The notes under the pieces were generated by a model. That model did not search any database and was not told where the DNA came from. It saw only the letters and a list, made by a program, of their open reading frames with translations. 58,511 bases of DNA from Woeseiaceae bacterium (lineage in GTDB: Bacteria; Pseudomonadota; Gammaproteobacteria; Steroidobacterales; Woeseiaceae), in the NCBI GenBank assembly GCA_024640315.1, contig JAHEFF010000018.1:1-58511 (forward strand), written 5' to 3'. The first letter of the stretch is position 1. Every line of letters begins with the position of its first letter. This document shows positions 1 through 7,012 of the stretch, in pieces. A program made the translations under genes and the position numbers.

Positions 1-404
1 CCATTGCCTCGTTCCGCATAAGCGAGCTCATCGAACATGGTGCCACTGGAAACACCGAGTACGATTTCACCGTTTCGCATAAGCGCGATTTGCGTCGAAA
101 AAAACGGGTACTGACGCACGAATGCCTTCGTGCCATCAATTGGGTCGACGAGCCAGAGATTCGCCGCGTCAGCCTGGGTCAGGCCTGTCTCCTCGCCATA
201 AAATCCGTGGTCCGGAAATTCGCCGAGAATAATCTCGCGTATCACCTGTTCGCATTCCACGTCAGCCTGCGTCACGGGCGTCATGTCTTCTTTGGTGGTG
301 ACCGTGAAATTGCCGTGGTAGTAACTGCGGCTGAGTTCTGCCGCCGCCGCAGCTGCCTTGATGGCCGTCCTGAGTTCCGGCGACATTTTGCTTGTTTCGG
401 TCAT
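1..404 (-). CDS. Inositol monophosphatase family protein (HisN/IMPase-like), C-terminus off the left edge
   Basis: Reading the minus strand from the ATG at 404 gives about 134 residues with no stop before the window edge, so only the N-terminal half is present. The metal-binding signatures of the Li-sensitive phosphatase superfamily are visible: GEE at about residue 70 and WLVDPIDGTKAF at about 83-94, where the two Asp residues coordinate Mg2+. Family members dephosphorylate inositol phosphate, histidinol phosphate or 3'-phosphoadenosine phosphate. The truncated sequence looks closest to the histidinol-phosphatase (HisN) type, but substrate cannot be decided. An in-frame ATG at 416 is an alternative start. 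Neither start has a strong ribosome binding site. The gene is divergent from the btuB riboswitch. Confidence 0.82.
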   Translation of the reverse strand, partial: MTETSKMSPELRTAIKAAAAAAELSRSYYHGNFTVTTKEDMTPVTQADVECEQVIREIILGEFPDHGFYGEETGLTQADAANLWLVDPIDGTKAFVRQYPFFSTQIALMRNGEIVLGVSSGTMFDELAYAERGN

Positions 405-524
405 ACAAATGTTCATTGCCTGGCGAGCGGCAACTATGGCTTCTCCGGAGTGCGGAAACAAGTAATCGCCTTGACACGCCGATTCACCGCTCCTATTGTT
501 GGCCGCTCATCAGGTGAACCCGGA

Positions 525-752
525 AAGGCATTTTTCCGGGTGAACGGGAAGTTGGTGTCTGATCGGCAGATCAGGATTCCGACGCTGCCCCCGCAACGGT
601 GATCGAGTTAACCCGCGGCCCCCATCGCGCAACAGCATGATGGAGCCACTGCGAACCGGAGAACGATTTCGAAGGATCGTGGGAAGGCGCCGCGGATCAG
701 GAATGACGAACCTGTCAGCCTGCTCGTAAGCCCGGAGACCGGCCCGATGTTC
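525..752 (+). promoter_or_regulatory. Cobalamin (AdoCbl-type) riboswitch upstream of btuB
   Basis: The stretch carries the conserved landmarks of the cobalamin riboswitch in order. They are a GGGAA...GGTG segment near 545-557, the B12-box half GCTGCCCCCGCAACGGT at 584-600, GCCACTGCGAACCGG near 645-660, GGGAAGGCGCCGCGG near 681-695, and a closing GTAAGCCCGGAGACCGGCC near 726-744. It ends about 120 bases before the btuB start, the standard arrangement by which bound cobalamin shuts off expression of the outer-membrane importer. The 3' limit and the expression platform were not resolved. No other gene lies between it and btuB. Confidence 0.93.
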
Positions 753-872
753 ACGCGAATGGCGCGGCGGGCGTCTTTCGGAGCGTGCTCCTTATGACTC
801 CGAATCCCCGACGCACTACTCGCATTGAGATCTTGCGTGGTTGGCATGCGGGCGGCATGCAGAGGGGAAATA

Positions 873-2642
873 ATGAAACTAATAATATCAACGGCCATGC
901 TGTTTGTTGTTACGGTGCCGGCATGGGCACAGGAGTCCGCGGCAACGGATACGATCATCGTAACCGCCACGCGGACTGAAATTCCGCTGACCGAAGCGAC
1001 AGTGCCAGTCGAAGTCATCACTCGGGACGAAATCGAGCTATCGCTGGCTACTGATCTTGCCGAGCTACTCCGATTTGAGGCCGGCATCGAAATCGGCCGC
1101 AACGGCGGTCCTGGACAGGCGACGTCAATTTTTCTACGCGGAACCGAAAGCAACCATACGCTGTTATTGCTCGACGGTATCAGAATCAATCCCGGCACGC
1201 TGGGTGGCGCCGCCATCCAAAACATTGCGCCCGAGATGATAGAACGGGTTGAAATCGTCAAGGGCGCCCGATCCGCATTGTTCGGCACCGATGCGGTAGG
1301 CGGCGTCATCAATATCATCACCCGTCGCTCACAGAAATCCTACGGCGAGGCAACCGTTGGCGGCGGCAGTTTCGACACGCAATCGGGCACTTTTTCAATG
1401 GGTGGGGCCGGCGCGAAATCAGAATTCGGAATTTCGCTCAATTACAACGATACCAGCGGGTTCCCCACACAAACCGCAAGCGACCTCGATCGCGGTTACG
1501 ACAATACGACCATTAACCTTCACGGCGGATTGCATCTGGGAAACAGCTTTGTTGCGCTCCGTCACTGGTCGGCATCCGGAACGACGGAGTACCTCGATTT
1601 CTTCCTGGCACCACTTGATCAGGAATTCACAAACCAGAGTACATCCATCGAGTTGCAATCCGACTTCAGCGAGTCCCTGGACAGCAGGCTCATCATTGGT
1701 CAGATGACTGACGACATTTCGCAGAATCAGTCGGTCGACTTTGTCGAGTCGAGCCGACTGAGCCTGGACTGGCAGCTTTCGTGGGCCATTGAGAATCACC
1801 TGTTAACCGGCGGTCTCTATTACATGGATGAGGATGCAGCTTCATGGTCTTTCGGCAGCGGATTCGACGAGAGCACGACTTCGAAAGCGGTTTTTGTGCA
1901 GGATCAATGGTCGCGGAAACGTCACCAGACTTTCCTGGCAGTGCGCCTCACGGACCATGAAACCTTCGGCAATCAAACGACCTGGAATGCAGAGTACGCG
2001 TACGCGCTTGGCGAGAACTGGACCCTGCAAGCTGGCCTGGCCCATGCATTCCGGGCTCCCGACGCGACGGATCGCTTCGGCTTCGGCGGCAATCCTGGCC
2101 TTGCACCAGAAGTCGCGGATGAGGTTCTGGTTGGCCTCAGGTACAACCCCGGCGGCCCGCACTCGCTGACCCTCGAGCTTTACCATAACGACATCGAGGA
2201 CATCATCGAATTCGATTTCGCCACTTTCACACTTCGCAATATTGCCAGGGCCGAGATACGTGGCGCCGAGCTGACATGGAACTATGTCGGCGACCGATAT
2301 TCGGTCCGTACCAGCATTGTGAAACAAAAAGTCGACAATCCAATCGATGATGTACGATTGCTGCGTCGCGCCGAGGAAAGCGCCACGATGAGTCTCGTCA
2401 GGAATTTAGGTGCGCACAGGATCGGGATTTCAGTGCTCGCGAGCGGTGATCGGGAGGACTTTGGCGGTGTCATTCTACCCGGTTATGCGCTGGTCAACCT
2501 GACGGGCCAGGTTGCGCTTGGACAACGCTGGCGCGTCAATGCACGAATCGAGAATCTGCTGGATAAGGAATACCAGACCGCGGCTGGATTCAATATGCAG
2601 TCGTTGAGCGGATTCGTGGAAGTCAATTACGCGTGGCGTTGA
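873..2642 (+). CDS. btuB: TonB-dependent vitamin B12 receptor BtuB
   Basis: Outer-membrane receptor that imports cobalamin using TonB energy. The start at 873 follows a GAGGGGAAATA ribosome binding site and gives a signal peptide ending near AWAQ; longer in-frame starts upstream lack this. After the signal come a TonB-box-like segment (TIIVTATRTEIPL, about residues 27-39) and the plug domain with a GTESNHTLLLLDGIRINP segment near residue 110. A 22-strand-type barrel follows, closing with an ARIENLLDKEYQTAAGFN motif near the C-terminus. At 589 residues it is slightly shorter than E. coli BtuB. The cobalamin riboswitch just upstream and the adenosyltransferase 10 bases downstream both support cobalamin as substrate. 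Confidence 0.93.
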   Translation: MKLIISTAMLFVVTVPAWAQESAATDTIIVTATRTEIPLTEATVPVEVITRDEIELSLATDLAELLRFEAGIEIGRNGGPGQATSIFLRGTESNHTLLLLDGIRINPGTLGGAAIQNIAPEMIERVEIVKGARSALFGTDAVGGVINIITRRSQKSYGEATVGGGSFDTQSGTFSMGGAGAKSEFGISLNYNDTSGFPTQTASDLDRGYDNTTINLHGGLHLGNSFVALRHWSASGTTEYLDFFLAPLDQEFTNQSTSIELQSDFSESLDSRLIIGQMTDDISQNQSVDFVESSRLSLDWQLSWAIENHLLTGGLYYMDEDAASWSFGSGFDESTTSKAVFVQDQWSRKRHQTFLAVRLTDHETFGNQTTWNAEYAYALGENWTLQAGLAHAFRAPDATDRFGFGGNPGLAPEVADEVLVGLRYNPGGPHSLTLELYHNDIEDIIEFDFATFTLRNIARAEIRGAELTWNYVGDRYSVRTSIVKQKVDNPIDDVRLLRRAEESATMSLVRNLGAHRIGISVLASGDREDFGGVILPGYALVNLTGQVALGQRWRVNARIENLLDKEYQTAAGFNMQSLSGFVEVNYAWR

Positions 2643-2652
2643 AGGGATAGCG

Positions 2653-3207
2653 ATGGGAAACCGACTGAGCAAAATTTACACCAGGACCGGCGACGACGGA
2701 ACGACCGGCCTTGGCGATGGCAGTCGAGCTGACAAGGACAGCCTGCGTGTCGAAGCCTACGGGACCGTCGACGAGGCGAACAGCGCCATCGGCCTGGTAC
2801 TTGCCTCGGAAACGGTTCCCGGGGACATTCGTCAATTCCTGACAGAGGTTCAGCACGACCTGTTCGAACTGGGCGGCGAGCTTTGCATCCCCGGTCACGC
2901 TGCCATTCAGGATGATTTCATTGAGCGACTCGAAGCCGAACTCGATCGTCTCAATGATGATCTGCCAGCGCTCAAGGATTTCATACTTCCGGGCGGTGGA
3001 CCGGCCGCCGCAGCCTGTCATCTCGCTCGAACAATCGTGCGCCGCGCGGAGCGCCGCGTAAGCTCTTTGAAAAAAGCCGAGGCAGTACGGGACGAGGCGC
3101 TCCGCTACCTGAATCGCCTGTCAGACCTGCTGTTTGTAATCGCCCGGGTGCTGGCGCGCGCAGAGTCGGGTCAGGAAGTAATCTGGAATCGCCAGCGCAA
3201 CCAGTAG
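2653..3207 (+). CDS. PduO-type cob(I)alamin adenosyltransferase
   Basis: Cytoplasmic enzyme transferring the 5'-deoxyadenosyl group of ATP to cob(I)alamin to make adenosylcobalamin. The N-terminus has the family ATP-binding pattern KIYTRTGDDGTTGLGDGSR, and the C-terminal helices contain RTIVRRAERRV and RYLNRLSDLLFVIARVLAR, typical of PduO/MMAB proteins. The length of 184 residues is normal. The gene starts 10 bases after the btuB stop, so both should share the riboswitch-controlled transcript. Uptake of exogenous corrinoid followed by adenosylation is the implied pathway. Confidence 0.94.
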   Translation: MGNRLSKIYTRTGDDGTTGLGDGSRADKDSLRVEAYGTVDEANSAIGLVLASETVPGDIRQFLTEVQHDLFELGGELCIPGHAAIQDDFIERLEAELDRLNDDLPALKDFILPGGGPAAAACHLARTIVRRAERRVSSLKKAEAVRDEALRYLNRLSDLLFVIARVLARAESGQEVIWNRQRNQ

Positions 3208-3212
3208 ACGAA

Positions 3213-3341
3213 TCAGTCAGCCAGGGTCTTGACCATCAGGAACGCCGTGTCCGGGCAGAGGTCCCTGAATTCTTCCGTCCCATGGATGCCGCCAGGCGCA
3301 TCGTCGGCGATCGCAGATCAGTCAGTCACGGCTACTTTCAC
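3213..3341 (-). other. Unassigned protein-like reading frame interrupted by one TGA, after btuF-like gene
   Basis: In the +1 frame relative to the end of the btuF-like gene, a GTG at 3341 opens a frame reading MKVAVTD, then a TGA at 3318-3320. The frame continues open with a protein-like composition (PGGIHGTEEFRDLCPDTAFL) to a TGA at 3213-3215. The part after the internal stop has about 34 residues and no close start codon. It could be the decayed end of a gene, a frameshifted remnant, or chance. I do not recognise the protein. Confidence 0.2.
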
Positions 3342-4209
3342 GATTGCGGCGCCCTTCGTTCAGGGCATCGCATACGGCTTTCGCCGCTAGCAGTAGACGA
3401 GGCGTCGCCCTGCCGATTTCGTTCGCTGGCATCAGAAAGCGATTGCTATAGCGATTCGCTGCAAGGTCCGTCCAACGGTCCCACGCGTCGAATGCGGAGG
3501 GCCCCGCATCCGTGCTTGCAAGTATCACTTCAGGTTCACGCTCGAGTACCGCTTCCACCGAAACGAGCGGAGCCAATCCGTTGAGTTCGGCAAAAATATT
3601 TTCGCCACCGCAAATCTCGATCAATTCGCTGACGTAGTGACTCCCATTGATCGTATAGAGCGGACGCGCATCAACCTGGTAAAAGACGCTGATTTGACTG
3701 AGTGAAACGGACTCGTCCGCCAGCTCCTGTAACGCCGCCTCGAAATCAGTCGCCGCAGTTTCCGCCGACTCTGCATGACCGCTTAGCTCGCCTATTTTTC
3801 TGAGCGCCGCGGGTACGTCGTCGAGCCCGGTTGTGGTGATGACTTCAACGCGAAAACCGCGCGCCCTGAGATCGTCTACCACGTGTGCCGGCGTACCTGT
3901 GTCCCATGCGAGCAGCAGATCGGGATCGAGAAGCGTCAGCCGTTCCTGATCGAGGTTGAATGAGTCACCGATGACCGGAATATCCAGCGCGGCTGGTGGA
4001 TAGTCGGTGTACGCACTCACGCCTACTACCAGATTTCCGGCGCCGACGGCGAAAACGAGTTCGGCCAGGTGGGGGGACAGCGTTGCGATCCGCAATGCCG
4101 ATAGTGGCACAGCGCCGGTGTCACCATGCGTTGAATCGCCTCCATTGCAGGCGACGATCAGGGCGCAGAAGACGAGAAAAAGAACAAGCAGAGGCGCCCG
4201 ACGTCTCAC
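3322..4209 (-). CDS. Periplasmic corrinoid/metal-chelate binding lipoprotein, BtuF-like
   Basis: Substrate-binding component of a type II (BtuCDF/FhuBCD-type) ABC importer. The GTG start at 4209 overlaps the stop of the upstream ampE by four bases. Residues 1-21 form a lipoprotein signal ending in the lipobox ALIVAC, with Cys at residue 21. The helical-backbone binding fold is indicated by IATLSPHLAELVFAVGAG near residue 44, VVGVSAYTDYPPAA near 62, and LLDPDLLLAWDTGTP near 95, matching BtuF-type proteins. Location beside btuB and the adenosyltransferase suggests cobalamin, but no BtuC or BtuD gene is present in the window. Haem or siderophore binding cannot be excluded. Confidence 0.82.
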   Translation of the reverse strand: MRRRAPLLVLFLVFCALIVACNGGDSTHGDTGAVPLSALRIATLSPHLAELVFAVGAGNLVVGVSAYTDYPPAALDIPVIGDSFNLDQERLTLLDPDLLLAWDTGTPAHVVDDLRARGFRVEVITTTGLDDVPAALRKIGELSGHAESAETAATDFEAALQELADESVSLSQISVFYQVDARPLYTINGSHYVSELIEICGGENIFAELNGLAPLVSVEAVLEREPEVILASTDAGPSAFDAWDRWTDLAANRYSNRFLMPANEIGRATPRLLLAAKAVCDALNEGRRNRESSRD

Positions 4210-5111
4210 ACAGACAAGCCATACAGTGTCATTGCGCCGATGACGGCAGCCCAGATAAACAGCAAGCGATAGACCAGGCCGTTGGCTGCAATCGCCCCGC
4301 GCACAGCGCGATCCGAGAGGCTTTCACCGTCTTCCTCGTGCAATGCGAGTGCGCCGGTTCCAACCCTGGCCAGTAGTCGCTCGCTTTGCGCATGTGGCGT
4401 TGCCGGCGGCGCTTGATCAGCCTTCCGCCACGCAGAAAGCGCACCATCAAAACTGCCAGCCATCGCATAACCGATCGCCGTAAGGCGCGCAGGGATCCAT
4501 GCAATCCAGCCATGTAGCATTTCAGTGGCGACAATCAGAGGCGTCTCCTCCTTGGCGCCCGCTCGCAGCGCGTTAAAAACTGCACGACGTCGAATCAGGT
4601 CCACTACCCGATAGGCCCAGGCGGCAACCGGGCCCAGCAAAACGAACCAGAAAACCACGGCAAACAGACGATTGTTTGCCTGAATGCAAACCGACTCTTC
4701 GAACATGCGAATACGTTCGACCGCGTTTTCCGGCACATCTTTTTCTATCAAGGCCCTGGCTGTCTCGGCGATTCGATCGGCATCGTCATCTTCTATCGCG
4801 CGGCAGTACTCATCGACATCTTCACCGATATCTTTAGGTCCGAGGGAAAAAAACAGGACAATAATTGCCAGGATCAGGTAGGGAAAGCCGTACAGCGTGT
4901 CCTCGATTCCGAAACGCACGAGAAATACCGGAAGAACGAGTACAAACGAAAGAATGATAACCGGAATCAGGGCAGGCCAGCTCGTGACACGTTCGCTTTG
5001 CTGAAAACCGAAGTCGATCGCGCGATCCAGCCAGCGCAACCGGCGCAGGTGGAAAAGCTGCGTCGCCAGCCGCTCAACGGCAAGTCCGATTAACAATGCC
5101 AGTAATTTCAT
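4206..5111 (-). CDS. ampE: AmpE-like inner-membrane protein (CobD/CbiB superfamily)
   Basis: A 301-residue membrane protein with an N-terminal KLLALLIGLAVERL segment, two hydrophobic spans around residues 47-95, another around 150-170 and a C-terminal span near residues 280-300, the AmpE layout. AmpE is encoded with AmpD in many gammaproteobacteria and has been linked to regulation of AmpC beta-lactamase signalling. Its exact biochemical role is unsettled. It is distantly related to CobD/CbiB, the cobinamide synthase of B12 assembly. The gene overlaps ampD upstream (ATGA) and the btuF-like gene downstream (GTGA), so the three should be translationally coupled. Confidence 0.85.
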   Translation of the reverse strand: MKLLALLIGLAVERLATQLFHLRRLRWLDRAIDFGFQQSERVTSWPALIPVIILSFVLVLPVFLVRFGIEDTLYGFPYLILAIIVLFFSLGPKDIGEDVDEYCRAIEDDDADRIAETARALIEKDVPENAVERIRMFEESVCIQANNRLFAVVFWFVLLGPVAAWAYRVVDLIRRRAVFNALRAGAKEETPLIVATEMLHGWIAWIPARLTAIGYAMAGSFDGALSAWRKADQAPPATPHAQSERLLARVGTGALALHEEDGESLSDRAVRGAIAANGLVYRLLFIWAAVIGAMTLYGLSV

Positions 5112-5743
5112 GCGTCCCCGGTATCTTTGGCCTGCAAAGCAAGTCCATCATACAGTCGCAACCAGTCGAAAGCAGGACCGGGGTCCGTTTTCCGACCCGG
5201 CGCCACGTCGCTATGCCCCGCTATCTCCCGCGCCGAAACTCGTGGATACGATGCGATGATAGCCAGGATTACCGGGACCAGCTGATCGTACTGATCATCC
5301 GTATAGGGCATGTCATCCGTGCCTTCCAGCTCGATTCCGATCGAATAATCGTTACAACAATTCCTACCGCGAAACGTCGACTCGCCGGCATGCCAGGCGC
5401 GCCTTTCGAACGGTACAAACTGGATGACCTGGCCATCGCGACGAATGAGCAAATGAGACGAAACCTGCAAACCCTCGATTTCCCTGAAATATGGATGGTG
5501 GTCGCAATCGAGGCAATTGGTAAACAACGACTCTATATATGGCCCGCCAAATTCGCCCGGCGGCAGGCTGATCCCGTGAATGATAATGAGCGCGGGCACG
5601 CTCCCGGCCGGCCGCTCGTCCTGGTTTGGTGAAGGGCACTGTGTCGCCGGGCGAATCAATCCGGCGCCCGGGCTAATGGCATATTTTGCGGCAGGTGAAC
5701 TCAATTCCGGGTATCCCTGGCTGTTTCTGTGGCTTTGACACAA
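5108..5743 (-). CDS. ampD: 1,6-anhydro-N-acetylmuramoyl-L-alanine amidase AmpD
   Basis: Zinc amidase that removes the peptide from 1,6-anhydroMurNAc-peptides during cytoplasmic peptidoglycan recycling. Family marks are LIIIHGISLPPGEFGG (first zinc His), SSHLLIRRDGQVIQFVPF, RAWHAGESTFRGRNCCND, SIGIELEG, and HSDVAPGRKTDPGPAFDW, which carries the second zinc His and the Asp ligand. The ATG at 5743 gives 211 residues, longer than the usual 180-190. A TTG near 5655, ahead of LIRPATQCPSP, would give a normal-length protein, so the start is uncertain. It is the first gene of the ampD-ampE-btuF operon and divergent from rsmE by 46 bases. Confidence 0.93.
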   Translation of the reverse strand: MCQSHRNSQGYPELSSPAAKYAISPGAGLIRPATQCPSPNQDERPAGSVPALIIIHGISLPPGEFGGPYIESLFTNCLDCDHHPYFREIEGLQVSSHLLIRRDGQVIQFVPFERRAWHAGESTFRGRNCCNDYSIGIELEGTDDMPYTDDQYDQLVPVILAIIASYPRVSAREIAGHSDVAPGRKTDPGPAFDWLRLYDGLALQAKDTGDA

Positions 5744-5789
5744 TCGAACGTAACAGTGCTTAATGTAAACGATTAAGGATCCTGAACCT

Positions 5790-6545
5790 ATGCCGAATAC
5801 CCGCCTTTACATCGAGGGACCGATAGGAACCGGTGACGATATTGAGATCGGTGGTGATCAGGCCCGCTACGTCAGCCGCGTCCTGCGTTTGCGGCCTCAG
5901 GATAAATTGACATTGTTTGACGGTCATGGCGCCGAGTACCCGGCGTCCATCAAATCGCTGAGCAAGAACAGCGTCGTTGCGACAGTGACCGACAAGATTG
6001 AACGTAGCGTCGAGTCCTCGCTGCAAATTCACCTGCTGCAGGGCATTTCCCGCGGTGAGCGAATGGACTTTGTCGTACAGAAAGCGACTGAACTCGGTAT
6101 TCATCGGATCACCCCCGTTCAGACCGAGTTTTCGGTTGTCAGACTGAACGACGAAAGAGCGGCCAAAAAGGTTCGTCACTGGCATGGCGTGGCAACCAGC
6201 GCTTGCGAACAATCCGGTCGCAACGTGCCACCAATCATCGATATGCCGACAGGCCTGAGAAACTGGCTGGGAGAACATCATGACGAGCAGAATATTCGTT
6301 TGATTCTCAAGCCTGGCGCCCGACAATCGCTTCGGTCAGTTCATCCTGAAGACGGCCAGCTCACTATCCTGGTAGGTCCGGAGGGTGGTTTCAGCGATCA
6401 GGAGTACGAGCTGGCCGATATTGCGGGCTTTTACCCGGTCGGGTTCGGGCCGCGGGTCCTACGCACGGAAACTGCTGCGCTGGCCGTCGTCGCCGCTCTG
6501 CAAACCTTGTTTGGAGATCTTGCACCGGACATTCAGGTGCCTTAG
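5790..6545 (+). CDS. rsmE: 16S rRNA (uracil1498-N3)-methyltransferase RsmE
   Basis: SPOUT-class methyltransferase acting on U1498 of 16S rRNA. The protein has the N-terminal PUA-like part (RYVSRVLRLRPQDKLTLFDG, about residues 27-46), then QGISRGERMDFVVQKATELG near 88-107, and the trefoil-knot AdoMet site LVGPEGGFSDQEYELA at about 195-210 followed by GPRVLRTETAALAV. Length 251 residues is normal. A -10-like stretch lies about 20 bases upstream of the start. The 3' end overlaps the convergent CheW-like gene by four bases. Confidence 0.96.
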   Translation: MPNTRLYIEGPIGTGDDIEIGGDQARYVSRVLRLRPQDKLTLFDGHGAEYPASIKSLSKNSVVATVTDKIERSVESSLQIHLLQGISRGERMDFVVQKATELGIHRITPVQTEFSVVRLNDERAAKKVRHWHGVATSACEQSGRNVPPIIDMPTGLRNWLGEHHDEQNIRLILKPGARQSLRSVHPEDGQLTILVGPEGGFSDQEYELADIAGFYPVGFGPRVLRTETAALAVVAALQTLFGDLAPDIQVP

Positions 6546-7012
6546 CCGGGAAGCGCATCCGTTGCGATCATTTCTTCCAGCGCCTCAAGGTTCGGTATCA
6601 AGGGGAACTCGTTAATCATCTTCACCCGGCAAAGAACCGGGGCGCCCTCCGACCAGCCGACAGTCGAATCAAGCTGCAGCACTTCCCTGTTGACTCGAAC
6701 GAGTTGCGGAAACCCTTGCGTCAGAATGCCGAAAAAGCCCGGGCGAACACGACCAGTGGTCGAATAAAAAACGACCACCCGGGTACGGCCGGTCGGTGCT
6801 GGCACGTCTTTGCCGATTGCACCTTCAAACGCGACAACCGGCAAATCTCTTCCATTCCAACCTATGGTCCCGAGCATCCAGTCGTAAGCACCTTCATTTT
6901 TCACCGGCGGCGTGTAGCGCACGACTTCCGCAACGCAGGCACGAGGCACGATCAAACGCTCATCCGCAAGCGGCACGAGCAGGCTATAGAGTTCTTCGTC
7001 TTCGGCGCTCAC
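6542..7012 (-). CDS. chpC: CheW-domain protein, ChpC-like
   Basis: A 156-residue protein consisting of one CheW-like domain. VPLADERLIVPRACVAEVVR, then GAYDWMLGTIGWNGRDLPVV near residues 42-61, and a TRVVVFYST strand are the recognisable parts. CheW domains couple receptors to the CheA kinase. In Pseudomonas the corresponding gene, chpC, lies downstream of chpA as here. It overlaps the chpA stop codon by four bases and is the last gene of the Chp operon. The symbol rests mainly on position, because CheW homologues are hard to tell apart by sequence alone. Confidence 0.8.
   Translation of the reverse strand: MSAEDEELYSLLVPLADERLIVPRACVAEVVRYTPPVKNEGAYDWMLGTIGWNGRDLPVVAFEGAIGKDVPAPTGRTRVVVFYSTTGRVRPGFFGILTQGFPQLVRVNREVLQLDSTVGWSEGAPVLCRVKMINEFPLIPNLEALEEMIATDALPG

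Noticed and set aside
608..1321. 237-codon minus-strand frame opposite the riboswitch and btuB
   Set aside because: It covers the riboswitch and the strongly supported btuB N-terminus; its translation is Ser-rich with no motif, typical of an antisense shadow.
3318..3320. Selenocysteine reading of the in-frame TGA
   Set aside because: No SECIS-like hairpin is evident directly after the codon and no selenoprotein family is recognised; decay or chance is simpler.
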